The notes: generated by a model not told the origin, from the sequence alone. A DNA stretch of 64,000 bases from Kribbella pittospori (GCF_004331465.1 NZ_SJKB01000005.1:1-64000); one strand, 5' to 3'; numbered from the stretch's first letter, positions 42,295 through 51,968 are shown. Numbers and translations: made by a program.

Positions 42295-43382
42295 ACGGGA
42301 CGACGACTGTGACGACTGCTGACACCGAATCCGACGCCGTCCCGGGCGTGATCGAACCGGCGATGGGCGAGGAGCTCCTCTCGGTCGACAAACTGGTGAA
42401 GCACTTCCCGATCCGCAAGGGCGTGCTGCAGCGCCAGACCGGCGCCGTCCAGGCGGTCGACGGGCTGACCTTCAACGTCAACCGCGGCGAGACGTTCTCC
42501 CTGGTGGGGGAGTCCGGCTGCGGCAAGACCACCACCGGCCGGCTGCTGACCCGCCTGCTGGAGCCGACGTCCGGCCGGATCGTCTTCGAGGGCCGCGACA
42601 TCAGCCACCTCGCCGAGGGCAAGATGCGGCCGCTGCGGCGCGACGTACAGATGATCTTCCAAGACCCGTACGGCTCGCTGAACCCGCGGCACACGGTCGG
42701 CAAGATCGTCGGCGCGCCGTTCAAGCTGCAGAACGTGAAGACCGAGCACGGCGTGAAGAGGGCCGTGCAGGAGCTGCTCGAGCTGGTCGGTCTGAGCCCG
42801 GAGCACTACAACCGCTACCCGCACGAGTTCTCCGGCGGTCAGCGGCAGCGCATCGGCATCGCCCGCACTCTCGCGCTGCGTCCGAAGCTGATCGTCGCCG
42901 ACGAGCCGGTGTCCGCGCTGGATGTGTCGATCCAGGCCCAGGTCGTGAACCTGCTGGAGGACCTGCAGAGCGAGTTCGACCTGACGTACGTGATGATCGC
43001 CCACGACCTGTCCGTCGTACGGCATGTCTCGGACCGGGTCGCGGTGATGTACCTGGGCAAGATCGTCGAGATCGCCGACCGAGTCAGCCTGTACGAGAAG
43101 CCGATGCATCCGTACACGGTTGCGTTGCTCTCGGCGGTCCCGGTGCCGGACACGAAGCGGAAGGCCAAGCAGGAGCGCATCCGCCTGCAGGGCGACGTAC
43201 CGAGCCCGATCAACCCGCCGCCCGCGTGCCGCTTCCACACCCGGTGCTGGAAGGCCCAGGAGATCTGCAAGACGGAGGAGCCGCCGCTACTGCAGTTGGC
43301 TCCGGGTCACCAGACCGCCTGCCACTTCCCGGAGAACCAGCCCACCACCACTCCGGCTCCCACAGCAACTGACGCGAGCTGA
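42291..43382 (+). CDS. Oligopeptide ABC transporter ATP-binding protein, OppF type
   Basis: The protein has 363 residues from GTG 42291, overlapping the OppD stop (GTGA). Walker A GESGCGKTTTGRLL, Q-loop MIFQDPYGSLNPRH, signature EFSGGQRQRIGIARTLALRP, Walker B IVADEPVSALDVSIQ and H-loop MIAHDLSVVRHVSDRV are intact. The C-terminal CRFHTRCWKAQEIC motif matches the OppF tail. Together with OppD it powers import. Confidence 0.93.
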   Translation: MNGTTTVTTADTESDAVPGVIEPAMGEELLSVDKLVKHFPIRKGVLQRQTGAVQAVDGLTFNVNRGETFSLVGESGCGKTTTGRLLTRLLEPTSGRIVFEGRDISHLAEGKMRPLRRDVQMIFQDPYGSLNPRHTVGKIVGAPFKLQNVKTEHGVKRAVQELLELVGLSPEHYNRYPHEFSGGQRQRIGIARTLALRPKLIVADEPVSALDVSIQAQVVNLLEDLQSEFDLTYVMIAHDLSVVRHVSDRVAVMYLGKIVEIADRVSLYEKPMHPYTVALLSAVPVPDTKRKAKQERIRLQGDVPSPINPPPACRFHTRCWKAQEICKTEEPPLLQLAPGHQTACHFPENQPTTTPAPTATDAS

Positions 43383-43387
43383 TCGCT

Positions 43388-43417
43388 CGGCGCCTGACGG
43401 GTCACCGTCAGGCGCCG
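43388..43417. terminator. Bidirectional terminator hairpin
   Basis: CGGCGCCTGACGG-GTCA-CCGTCAGGCGCCG is a perfect 13-base stem just after the oppF stop, overlapping the final codons of the convergent regulator gene. Strong GC stem without a T run. Confidence 0.75.
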
Positions 43418-45810
43418 GCCGCTTTCCGGGCCGCTTCCAGCAGGTCCTCGGTCGGCGGCACGAGTGCGGCGTCGTGCTCGCGGTAGAAGGCGAGCGCGAA
43501 CTCCAGGTTCGGTACGGCGTCGTCGGGTTCACCGATGTCGTTCAGCACCCGCCCGAGCTCCAGCCGAGCCTGTGCCTCGCGCCGGAGGTCACCCACGTCG
43601 AGCGCGACCTCGAGTGCGTGTTCGGTCTGCTCGATCGCCGACTCGAAGTCCTTCAGCTGGGCATACACCATGCCGAGGACGTAATGGCCGTCGCTGACGC
43701 TCTTGCGGTAGCCGAGCACGTCCAGAACGCCCATCGCCTGGACGATCTCGGCCACGGCGGATTCCGGCCGGCCGGCCCTGGCCCTGGCCCAGGCCCGGTC
43801 GATCCGCCCGTTGGCGGCACCGGATTCGTCACCGGCCGCGGCGAACAGTTCGACGGCCGCGGTGCTGGCCGCCTCCGCCGCATTCCAGTCGCCGAGCTCG
43901 GTGTACACCTCCGTCAACGTGAGCTGGCTGGCGGCCAGGCCGCGATCGTTGCCCAGTTGCTGGTTGACGGCCAGTGCGTGCTCGACCAGCGGCAGCGCCT
44001 CGCGGTACCGGTGCATCCTGATCAGCAGCCGCGCCTTGTTGTTCGTCGCGAGCGACACCCCGCGGAGATTGCCGATCGACTCGAACACCTCGCGGGCGAG
44101 ACCGAAACGCTGCGCGGACTCGTCGTAGCGCGCCAGTTCGGCCAGCGCGATCGCGGCGTCGGCGTGGAGCTGAGCCAGCGTCCAGCGTTCGATCCGGCCG
44201 GCCGCGACATTGTCGATCGCCGGCAACCAGTCCGACATGCTGCCGCGCATCGCGAAGTAGTTGTAGAGGCCGACGATCAGGCCGGCGGCGAGCTCGTCGC
44301 GGCCACCGAGGGTCCGGACCTGATCGACCAGGGCCAGGCAGTTCCGCAGCTCGTCGTCGATCCAGGCCAGCGCCTGCTCCAGCCGGGTGAACGTCGGGAA
44401 CGCGGGTGCCGGTGGACGCTCCGGCCAGGCCATCCGCGCCGCCTTCGGATCGCCCATCTCGTTCGCCCGCCAGGCGACGGCGAGATAGAGCGCGAGGCTG
44501 CGGTCGAGAGCCGCGGTGCGCTCATCCTCCGGCAGTCCGGCGGCCAGCTCGCGGCCGAAGGCGCGGACGAGGTCGTGGAACAGATAGCGGCCCGGGGCGC
44601 GCGACTCGAGCAGGTGCACGTCGGTCAGACGCTCCAGCAGGCGATCGGCCTCGGCCGGCTGCGTGTCGATGAGGGCCGCGGACGTCTCGGCCGTGAAGTC
44701 TTCGGCGTCGCTGAGACTGAGCAAGATCAGGGCCTGGGCGGCGCTGTGGTCGAGCGGGTCGGCGCTGCGGTTCAGCTGTTCGATCGACAGCGAGAGGCTC
44801 GCCCGGACGTCGAGGTCGTCGACGCCGAGGAGGTCGAGCCGGCGAGACTCGTCCTCCAGCCGCTGCGCCAACTCGTTGTCGGACGCGGACGGATGCCGGA
44901 CGAGCCACGCGCCGGCGACCGAGAGAGCGAGAGGGAGATGCCCACACAGCTCCGCGACGCGAGCCGCGGCCGAGGCCAGCCGGTGGGCGCCGGCGATGGT
45001 CTCGAGCAGGTGGAGTGATTCGTCGGCCGGCATCGGTTCGAGTTGCAGGTGCAGGCTCGCGGGCTGGGCGGTCAGCGTCGCGCGACTGGTGATGAGTACG
45101 GCGGATCCGCTCGCGGCCGGGATCAGCTCTGCGACCTGGCCGACATCGTGGGCGTTGTCGAGAATCAGCAGCACGCGGCGGTCGGCCAGGCGGCTGCGAA
45201 GGGCCGCGACGGCCTCGACGAGGCTGCCGGGCACGGCATCGGGCGGTACGCCGGTTCCGCGCAGGAGCTGACCGATCGCGTGTAGCGGGCTGACCGGCGT
45301 ACCGGCTCCGAAGCCGCGCAGGTTCACCAGGAGGGTGCCGTCCGGGTACTGGTCGGCGCTGGTGTGGGCAGCCTGGATCGCGAGGGCGGTCTTCCCCACT
45401 CCGGCCATGCCGCGGATCGTGGCGACGATGGGTGAGCCAGGCTGCGCCGGCGTACCGCTGAGGAGATCGATCAGCTGGTCGACCTGCTGTGTGCGGCCGG
45501 CGAACCCCGCGTTCACGGACGGCAGCTGGCGAGCCACTACCCAGGCCGGACCTGCGGGCTTGGCTTGAGTGGCTGTCGGGCTGGCAGCGCCGCGTGAGGC
45601 CAGCCGCTTGAACGCTGCGAGCTCCTCCGGGGTGAGCTGGAGCGCCTTGTCCAGCTTGTCGATCGTGGTCGGGTGCGGGAACCGGCGGACGCCGCGCTCC
45701 AGCAGACCGATGGCCTGCGCACTGAGACCCGCCTGCTCCGCCAGACTCTCCTGCGTCAGATCCCTGGCCCGACGTGCATCCCGCAACCGCGCCGCGAACG
45801 TATCCTCCAC
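43408..45810 (-). CDS. XRE/NB-ARC/TPR regulatory protein
   Basis: From GTG 45810 (GGGGACAGG just before) the protein has 800 residues. An XRE helix-turn-helix comes first (LRDARRARDLTQESLAEQAG, LSAQAIGLLERGVRRFPHP). Then an NB-ARC/STAND NTPase: Walker A IRGMAGVGKTALAIQAAH, Walker B RRVLLILDNAHDVGQV, and LPLALSVAGAWLVRHPSASD. The C-terminal half is tetratricopeptide-like (RYDESAQRFGLAREVFESIG, HRYREALPLVEHALAVNQQL, DFESAIEQTEHALEVALDVG). Such proteins act as ATP-dependent transcriptional switches, possibly regulating neighbouring genes. Confidence 0.88.
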   Translation of the reverse strand: MEDTFAARLRDARRARDLTQESLAEQAGLSAQAIGLLERGVRRFPHPTTIDKLDKALQLTPEELAAFKRLASRGAASPTATQAKPAGPAWVVARQLPSVNAGFAGRTQQVDQLIDLLSGTPAQPGSPIVATIRGMAGVGKTALAIQAAHTSADQYPDGTLLVNLRGFGAGTPVSPLHAIGQLLRGTGVPPDAVPGSLVEAVAALRSRLADRRVLLILDNAHDVGQVAELIPAASGSAVLITSRATLTAQPASLHLQLEPMPADESLHLLETIAGAHRLASAAARVAELCGHLPLALSVAGAWLVRHPSASDNELAQRLEDESRRLDLLGVDDLDVRASLSLSIEQLNRSADPLDHSAAQALILLSLSDAEDFTAETSAALIDTQPAEADRLLERLTDVHLLESRAPGRYLFHDLVRAFGRELAAGLPEDERTAALDRSLALYLAVAWRANEMGDPKAARMAWPERPPAPAFPTFTRLEQALAWIDDELRNCLALVDQVRTLGGRDELAAGLIVGLYNYFAMRGSMSDWLPAIDNVAAGRIERWTLAQLHADAAIALAELARYDESAQRFGLAREVFESIGNLRGVSLATNNKARLLIRMHRYREALPLVEHALAVNQQLGNDRGLAASQLTLTEVYTELGDWNAAEAASTAAVELFAAAGDESGAANGRIDRAWARARAGRPESAVAEIVQAMGVLDVLGYRKSVSDGHYVLGMVYAQLKDFESAIEQTEHALEVALDVGDLRREAQARLELGRVLNDIGEPDDAVPNLEFALAFYREHDAALVPPTEDLLEAARKAAGA

Positions 45811-45873
45811 CCTGTCCCCTTCGTCGCCCAGATTCTGGCAGGTCACCGGTCGGCACGCGGGGCGGCCTCGAGG

Positions 45874-47049
45874 TCAGCCGAAGTACTGGGTGATCTGTAC
45901 GCCCAGGGGTACGGCGAACGGCAGGTCCCGGGGTGGAACCGGGTCGAACGTGAAGGTGGAGAAGGCCGCTGCGCTGACCTGGCAGGTCAGGGTGGTGGCG
46001 GAGCAGGTGAGCAGGTCGACCGGAGCGTTCTGCCCGGCGCGGACACCGACGGCGGAGAAGGTGCTGTCGTCCAGCCACTGACCGAAGATCAGTCGGGGAT
46101 GATCGGGGTGGCGTAGCGGGAGCTTCGCGCCGGTCTTCACCTCGTAGAGGGCGAGTACGGCGGCGGCCGGCTGGGCCCGCTGGTTGTCGGCCGGACCGGC
46201 GACCAGATAGTCCGCGGTCGGGGAGAGGTACCCCTGCCGGCCGGGGAACGTACGACCACTGGAGTCGCTCGGTGCCGGACCGACCGCCAGGCTGGTCCCG
46301 CTGGTCGGATGGCTCAACGGACGCTGGTAGAGGTACTGCCCGGACGAGACGCCTCGCACCCCGTTGGGGAGCGTGTCGGCGACCAGCTTGCCGGCGCCGG
46401 CTTTCAGATCCCAGCGGAGGATGCCGCCGAGGGTTCCGAAGTACGCGGTGTCGCCGTCGATGGCGACGATCTGTGGTCCCATCACGGCATCGAGCAGTGG
46501 GCCACGCTTGTTGCCGATCGGGGTACGGACGAGCTCACGGCCGGCGGCCACGTCGTACACGACGGACTCGCTGTGGTCGGTGTAGTTCTCGACCCAGCCG
46601 ACCAGGCTGCCGTGGCTGTCGGCAGTCAGGCGCTGGGTGCCCTTGCCGGGCGCGATCCGGCGTACCCCGGCGGTCCCGGCGACGTAGATGTCGTTCTTGT
46701 CGTCGAGGAAGACGAAACCCGCGTCGGTCTGGACGAACGCGCTGACTCGGTGCGGCGCGACGTTGATGACGTCCTTGCCGTAGTGGATCTGATTGCCGAT
46801 GGCGTACGTCGCGCGGCGTTCGGCGAAGGGTGGAGGCGTGGCCGGTGCCGGGCGCCGGTCGACCGACCGGGCGACTGTGACCCCACCGGCGATGGCGGCC
46901 AGGGTGACGACCGCACCGCCGAGGACCGCGGTGGCCCGGCGCCGGCTGATCCGGCGGTCGCCCGCCGCGACGATCCCGTCCAGGTCGAGGGCGGGCGGTT
47001 CGGCGCTGTCGGCGTGCTCGGCGAGGGTGTCCCTCAGCAACTCGTTCAT
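45874..47049 (-). CDS. Membrane-anchored partner of the ECF sigma factor, beta-propeller-like
   Basis: The protein has 391 residues. A short cytoplasmic N-terminus (NELLRDTLAEHADSAEPPAL) precedes one membrane helix (ATAVLGGAVVTLAAIAGGVT). The outer part has repeated strand segments of propeller type (SVVYDVAAGRELVRTPIGNK, PQIVAIDGDTAYFGTLGGIL, VRGVSSGQYLYQRPL). It overlaps the sigma-factor gene by 4 bases. The arrangement is that of SigE-type sigma factors with a downstream anti-sigma-like or sensor protein, but no ZAS zinc motif is present, so an anti-sigma role is inference. Confidence 0.7.
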   Translation of the reverse strand: MNELLRDTLAEHADSAEPPALDLDGIVAAGDRRISRRRATAVLGGAVVTLAAIAGGVTVARSVDRRPAPATPPPFAERRATYAIGNQIHYGKDVINVAPHRVSAFVQTDAGFVFLDDKNDIYVAGTAGVRRIAPGKGTQRLTADSHGSLVGWVENYTDHSESVVYDVAAGRELVRTPIGNKRGPLLDAVMGPQIVAIDGDTAYFGTLGGILRWDLKAGAGKLVADTLPNGVRGVSSGQYLYQRPLSHPTSGTSLAVGPAPSDSSGRTFPGRQGYLSPTADYLVAGPADNQRAQPAAAVLALYEVKTGAKLPLRHPDHPRLIFGQWLDDSTFSAVGVRAGQNAPVDLLTCSATTLTCQVSAAAFSTFTFDPVPPRDLPFAVPLGVQITQYFG

Positions 47050-47570
47050 TCCGCCATCCCCGCCTTCTCAACGATCAGTACGACGCCGGCGCCCAGGCGG
47101 GCGCGCAACTTCTTCAGCGCGGCAGAGACCTGGCTCTTCACTGTCCCGACGCTGCAGCCGAGCGCCTCGGCCGTTTGCGGCTCGGTCAGGTCTTCGTAGT
47201 ACCGCAGGATCAACGCAGCCCGTTGCCTCGGCGGCAACTGCTGGAGCTCGTGCCACAACCAGATCCGGGCGGTGGCGTCCTCCGGATCCACCGGCCGATC
47301 GGGTACGTCGTCATGGGGTCGCTCGGCGTGCCAGGACTTCCGCCGCCACCAGGTGATTGCGGTGGTGGTGATGACCCGGCGCGTGTACGCCTCAGCGTTG
47401 CCCGGATCGCGGAGGCGGCGCCACGCGACGTACGTCTTGACCAAGGCCTCCTGGACGAGGTCCTCCGCCAGACCACGATCGCCGGCCAGCAGGTAGGCGT
47501 AGCGATACAGCGCGGCGTGCCGCGTGGTCGCGAACTCCGCGAAGCCGGCGGTGTCCCGCTCGTCGGCCAT
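47046..47570 (-). CDS. SigE-family ECF RNA polymerase sigma factor
   Basis: The protein has 174 residues. Sigma region 2: FAEFATTRHAALYRYAYLLA then GDRGLAEDLVQEALVKTYVA, with the D-x-x-Q-E motif. Region 4: LQQLPPRQRAALILRYYEDL, TEPQTAEALGCSVGTVKSQV, a clean helix-turn-helix. This length and pattern fit the SigE/SigK-like group ECF40-type sigma factors of actinobacteria. The overlap with the membrane protein gene implies a two-gene regulatory unit. Confidence 0.9.
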   Translation of the reverse strand: MADERDTAGFAEFATTRHAALYRYAYLLAGDRGLAEDLVQEALVKTYVAWRRLRDPGNAEAYTRRVITTTAITWWRRKSWHAERPHDDVPDRPVDPEDATARIWLWHELQQLPPRQRAALILRYYEDLTEPQTAEALGCSVGTVKSQVSAALKKLRARLGAGVVLIVEKAGMAE

Positions 47571-47707
47571 CTGGTCCCTTCCGTCGGCGCCTGGGTCGAT
47601 TCAACCCTTGTGACGCGGCCGGACCGGCAAACCGTTGGGTGCGCGCTCGAGCAGTTTGTGCGTCAGGGCGATCACTGTGTGTCGTAGCCGAATGGTGGGG
47701 TTGTCGC

Positions 47708-47724
47708 GTTCGACAATGTCGAAC
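47708..47724. promoter_or_regulatory. Palindromic operator upstream of the glycerol operon
   Basis: GTTCGAC-AAT-GTCGAAC is a perfect inverted repeat 80 bases before the aquaglyceroporin start. Its position suggests a binding site for the glycerol regulator, a candidate being the IclR (GylR-like) protein at 53604. Confidence 0.55.
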
Positions 47725-47804
47725 GACCGGCGTTGTGCCGCCCCGCGAACGCTTCTACATTCCAGCCAGCCGTGGTCGTCACGGCTGTGGAGGGGAGGTT
47801 CGGC

Positions 47805-48641
47805 ATGGCTACGACGGAAACAGTCAAAGCAAGAACCCTTCTTGCGGAGTGCTCGGCCGAGTTCGCGGGGACGTTCATCCTGATCCTGTTCGGCGTGGGT
47901 GTGGTGGCCCAGGTGGTGGCCGGCGGTATCGGGGACCACGACTCGATCTCGTGGGCCTGGGGTATCGGCGTGACCATGGGCGTGTACGTGTCCGCCCGGA
48001 TCAGCGGTGCCCACATCAACCCTGCGGTCACGATCGCCCTGGCCGCGTTCCGCGGGTTCGCCTGGCGGAAGGTTCTGCCGTACATCGTTGCGCAGTTCCT
48101 GGGTGCCTTCGCGGCGGCTCTGGTGGTCCGCTGGAACTACGACAAGGTGCTCCAGCATTTCGACCCCGGCCTGACCATCAAGAGTCAGGGCGTGTTCTCC
48201 ACCCTGCCGGGCAACGGCAGCACGGAGCTCGGGGTCGGCATGTGGGGCGGATTCCTGGACCAGATCATCGGTACGGCGATCCTGATGCTGGTCATCCTGG
48301 CCATCGTCGACCTGCGCAACACCGCCCCGATGGCGAATCTCGGTCCGTTCATGATCGGTCTTCTGGTCGTCGGCATCGGCATGGCCTGGGGCACGCTGGC
48401 CGGCTACGCGATCAACCCGGCCCGTGACTTCGGACCGCGGCTCGCGTCCTTCCTGACCGGCTACGGGGGAGCATTCAAGGACCAGTTCGGGGATCCCTAT
48501 TTCTGGGTCCCGATCGTGGGACCCATCATCGGAGCGCTCATCGGCGCCTTCCTCTACGACCTGCTGGTCGGCCGGCACCTGCCGGTGAGCGACGAGGACG
48601 AGGAGCCGGGCCGGGTGCCCGACGAGGAGACCACGGCGTGA
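47805..48641 (+). CDS. glpF: Aquaglyceroporin / glycerol uptake facilitator (MIP family)
   Basis: The protein has 278 residues from ATG 47805 with GGGGAGG upstream. Six helices and both pore motifs are present: SGAHINPAVTIALAAFRGFA (first NPA) and LAGYAINPARDFGPRLASFL (second NPA, with the Asp typical of glycerol channels next to the selectivity Arg). The C-terminus is acidic. It facilitates glycerol entry and is followed by glpK and glpD. Confidence 0.92.
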   Translation: MATTETVKARTLLAECSAEFAGTFILILFGVGVVAQVVAGGIGDHDSISWAWGIGVTMGVYVSARISGAHINPAVTIALAAFRGFAWRKVLPYIVAQFLGAFAAALVVRWNYDKVLQHFDPGLTIKSQGVFSTLPGNGSTELGVGMWGGFLDQIIGTAILMLVILAIVDLRNTAPMANLGPFMIGLLVVGIGMAWGTLAGYAINPARDFGPRLASFLTGYGGAFKDQFGDPYFWVPIVGPIIGALIGAFLYDLLVGRHLPVSDEDEEPGRVPDEETTA

Positions 48642-48680
48642 TGCGTCGTACCACTGAGCAGTGTGAGGAGAGGACTTTCC

Positions 48681-50198
48681 ATGGCTGACTTCGTCGGTGC
48701 CGTCGACCAGGGCACCACGAGCTCTCGTTTCATGATCTTCGACCACTCCGGCAACGTGGTGGGTATCCACCAGCTGGAGCACGAGCAGATCCTGCCGCAG
48801 GCCGGATGGGTCGAGCACAACCCGGTCGAGATCTGGGAGCGGACCAGTTCGGTGATCCGGACCGCGATGAACTCCAAGGGGTTGCAGGCCAGCGACCTTG
48901 CCGCGCTCGGCATCACCAACCAGCGTGAGACGGCGGTGGTCTGGAACCGCAAGACCGGGCGGCCGTACTACAACGCGATCGTCTGGCAGGACACCCGGAC
49001 CGACCGGATCGCCTCCGCGCTGGAGCGCGAGGGCAAGGGCGACGTGATCCGGCAGAAGGCCGGCCTGCCGCCGGCGACGTACTTCTCGGCCGGCAAGGTG
49101 CAGTGGATCCTGGAGAACGTCGACGGGGTCCGCGAGGCGGCCGAGGCCGGCGACGCCGTCTTCGGCAACACCGACACCTGGCTGCTGTGGAACCTGACCG
49201 GCGGGACGGAGGGCGGCGTACACATCACCGACGTCACCAACGCCAGCCGGACCATGCTGATGAACCTGGAGACGCTCGACTGGGACGACGAGCTGATCTC
49301 CTTCTTCAACATCCCGCGGCAGATGCTGCCGGAGATCCGGCCGTCGTCGGATCCGAACAAGTACGGCGAGACCCTCGCGAACGGTCCGGTCGGCGGCGTG
49401 GTGGCGCTGACCGGTGACCTCGGCGACCAGCAGGCGGCGACCGTCGGTCAGGTCTGCTTCAACCCGGGCGAGGCCAAGAACACCTACGGCACCGGCAACT
49501 TCATGCTGCTGAACACCGGCACCGAGCTGGTCCGGTCGAAGGCCGGTCTGCTCAGCACGATGTGCTACAAGTTCGGCGACAACGCGCCGGTGTACGCGCT
49601 CGAGGGATCGATCGCGGTCACCGGGTCCGCGGTCCAGTGGCTGCGCGACCAGCTCGGCATCATCTCCGGTGCGAGCGAGACCGAGACGCTGGCCCGGCAG
49701 GTCGAGGACAACGGCGGTGTGTACTTCGTGCCCGCGTTCTCCGGACTGTTCGCGCCGTACTGGCGCTCCGATGCCCGCGGCGCCATCGTCGGTCTGTCCC
49801 GGTTCAACACCAACGCGCACCTGGCCCGAGCAACACTGGAAGCGATCTGCTACCAGAGCAAGGACGTCTCGGACGCGATGGAGAAGGACTCGGGCGTGAG
49901 GCTCGACGTACTCAAGGTCGACGGCGGCGTGACGGCGAACGAGCTGGCCATGCAGATGCAGGCCGACATCCTCGGCGTCCCGGTGAGCAAGCCGGTCGTC
50001 GCGGAGACCACCGCGCTCGGCGCGGCGTACGCGGCCGGCCTGGCGGTCGGCTTCTGGAAGACCACCGACGAGCTGGTCCAGAACTGGAACGAGGACAAGC
50101 GGTGGGAGCCGCAGTGGACGGACGAGCAGCGCACCAAGGGGTACGCCGGCTGGCAGAAGGCGGTCCAGCGGACGCTGGACTGGGTCGACGTCGGCTGA
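48681..50198 (+). CDS. glpK: Glycerol kinase
   Basis: The protein has 505 residues, normal for GlpK. FGGY features: FVGAVDQGTTSSRFMIFDHS (phosphate-1 loop), LGITNQRETAVVWNRKTGRP, IVWQDTRTDRIASALE (catalytic Asp region), THITDVTNASRTML-like segment ITDVTNASRTMLMNLETLDW, GDLGDQQAATVGQVCFNPGE, and DGGVTANELAMQMQADILGV. It makes sn-glycerol-3-phosphate, which GlpD next door oxidises. A GAGGAGAGG site is upstream. Confidence 0.95.
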   Translation: MADFVGAVDQGTTSSRFMIFDHSGNVVGIHQLEHEQILPQAGWVEHNPVEIWERTSSVIRTAMNSKGLQASDLAALGITNQRETAVVWNRKTGRPYYNAIVWQDTRTDRIASALEREGKGDVIRQKAGLPPATYFSAGKVQWILENVDGVREAAEAGDAVFGNTDTWLLWNLTGGTEGGVHITDVTNASRTMLMNLETLDWDDELISFFNIPRQMLPEIRPSSDPNKYGETLANGPVGGVVALTGDLGDQQAATVGQVCFNPGEAKNTYGTGNFMLLNTGTELVRSKAGLLSTMCYKFGDNAPVYALEGSIAVTGSAVQWLRDQLGIISGASETETLARQVEDNGGVYFVPAFSGLFAPYWRSDARGAIVGLSRFNTNAHLARATLEAICYQSKDVSDAMEKDSGVRLDVLKVDGGVTANELAMQMQADILGVPVSKPVVAETTALGAAYAAGLAVGFWKTTDELVQNWNEDKRWEPQWTDEQRTKGYAGWQKAVQRTLDWVDVG

Positions 50199-50246
50199 CC
50201 CTGCCCGCTCGGTAGGCAACGCAACGGAATCGGAAGGAACAGCACA

Positions 50247-51959
50247 GTGGGCGCAGTGGCTCTGTCACCGCAAGCGAGGACCGAGGCGATCGACGCGATG
50301 GCCGACGGACGGGAACTGGACGTCCTGGTGATCGGTGCCGGGGTGGTCGGCAGCGGCTCGGCGCTCGACGCCGCCACCCGGGGCCTGACCACCGGACTGC
50401 TGGAGGCGCGCGACTTCGCCAGCGGCACCTCCAGCCGGTCCAGCAAGTTGGTCCACGGTGGCCTGCGCTACCTGGAGATGCTCGACTTCCGGCTGGTTCA
50501 CGAGGCGTTGCAGGAGCGCGGGCTGCTCCTGCAACGCCTGGCTCCGCACCTGGTGAAGCCGGTGCCCTTCCTCTATCCGCTCCAGCACCGGTGGTGGGAG
50601 CGGTTCTACGCCGGCGCGGGTGTCGCGCTGTACGACGGAATGGCGGTCAGCTCGGGTCTCGGGGCCGGGCTGCCGATCCACCGGCACCTGACCCGCCGTG
50701 GCGCGATGCGGCTGGTGCCGAGTCTGAAGAAGTCGGCCCTGGTCGGCGCGCTGCAGTACTACGACGCCCAGGTCGACGATGCCCGCCACACGATGGAGCT
50801 CGCGCGGACGGCGGCGTCGTACGGCGCTCATGTCGCGAACCGGGTCAAAGTGACCGGGTTCCTGCGCCAGGGTGAGCGGGTCACCGGGGTGCAGGCGAAG
50901 GATCTGGAGAACGGCCGCGAGTTCGAGGTCCGGGCCAAGCAGGTCGTGAACGCGACCGGGGTCTGGACCGACGACACACAGGCGATGGTGGGAGAGCGCG
51001 GCCAGTACCACGTCCGGGCGTCGAAGGGGATCCACCTGGTCGTCCCGAAGGACCGGATCCAGTCCAGCACCGGGATGATCCTGCGGACCGAGAAGTCGGT
51101 GCTGTTCATCATTCCGTGGGGCCGGCACTGGCTGATCGGCACCACCGACACGGACTGGAACCTGGACAAGGCCCACCCGGCCGCGACCAGCAAGGACATC
51201 GAGTACCTGCTCGACCACGTCAACGCCGTACTCACCACTCCGCTGACGCGTGAGGACGTCGAGGGCGTGTACGCCGGACTCCGGCCGCTGCTCGCGGGTG
51301 AGTCGGAGAGCACCTCGAAGCTGTCCCGCGAACACGTCGTCGCGCACGCGGCGCCGGGTCTCGTGGTGGTTGCCGGTGGCAAATACACGACCTACCGGGT
51401 GATGGCGAAGGACGCGATCGACGCGGTCGCCAACGCCCTCGACGGACGGGTGCCGAAGTGCACCACGAAGAACATCCCGCTGGTCGGGGCCGACGGCTAC
51501 CACGCGCTGTGGAACCAGCGGCACCTGATCGCGCAACGATCCGGCCTGCACGTGGCCCGGATCGAGCACCTGCTCAACCGGTACGGCGCCCTGGTCGACG
51601 AGGTACTGCAACTCGTCGAGGAGGACCCGTCGCTCGGCGAGCAACTGCCGGGCACCCAGGACTACCTGAAGGCCGAGATCGTGTACGGCGCGAAGGCCGA
51701 AGGAGCACGGCACCTGGACGACATCCTCGCCCGCCGGACGCGGATCTCGATCGAGGCCTGGGACCGTGGCGTCGGAGCCGCCGAGGCAGCCGCCCGCTTG
51801 GTGGCCCCGATCCTTGGCTGGGACGAGGCAACGATCGAGCGCGAGGTCTCGTTCTACATCCGCCGCGTCCAGTCCGAACGCGGCTCCCAGGACCAGCCCG
51901 ACGACGAGTCCGCCGACAAGGTCCGCTTGGAGGCCCCCGACATCGTGTCCCCGGCCTGA
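50247..51959 (+). CDS. glpD: Glycerol-3-phosphate dehydrogenase, FAD-dependent
   Basis: The protein has 570 residues from GTG 50247. The FAD-binding Rossmann motif is DVLVIGAGVVGSGSALDAAT, followed by LEARDFASGTSSRSSKLVHG and GLRYLEMLDFRLVHEALQER, both hallmarks of GlpD. KGIHLVVPKDRI and FIIPWGRHWLIGTTDTDWNL fit the substrate side, and a C-terminal DAO_C domain is present (DEVLQLVEEDPSLGEQL). It passes electrons to quinone at the membrane, yielding dihydroxyacetone phosphate. Confidence 0.94.
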   Translation: MGAVALSPQARTEAIDAMADGRELDVLVIGAGVVGSGSALDAATRGLTTGLLEARDFASGTSSRSSKLVHGGLRYLEMLDFRLVHEALQERGLLLQRLAPHLVKPVPFLYPLQHRWWERFYAGAGVALYDGMAVSSGLGAGLPIHRHLTRRGAMRLVPSLKKSALVGALQYYDAQVDDARHTMELARTAASYGAHVANRVKVTGFLRQGERVTGVQAKDLENGREFEVRAKQVVNATGVWTDDTQAMVGERGQYHVRASKGIHLVVPKDRIQSSTGMILRTEKSVLFIIPWGRHWLIGTTDTDWNLDKAHPAATSKDIEYLLDHVNAVLTTPLTREDVEGVYAGLRPLLAGESESTSKLSREHVVAHAAPGLVVVAGGKYTTYRVMAKDAIDAVANALDGRVPKCTTKNIPLVGADGYHALWNQRHLIAQRSGLHVARIEHLLNRYGALVDEVLQLVEEDPSLGEQLPGTQDYLKAEIVYGAKAEGARHLDDILARRTRISIEAWDRGVGAAEAAARLVAPILGWDEATIEREVSFYIRRVQSERGSQDQPDDESADKVRLEAPDIVSPA

Positions 51960-51968
51960 CCTCTGGAC

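Noticed and set aside
47601..50219. 872-residue minus-strand frame over glpF and glpK
   Set aside because: Antisense shadow of glpF-glpK, whose protein motifs are complete on the plus strand.
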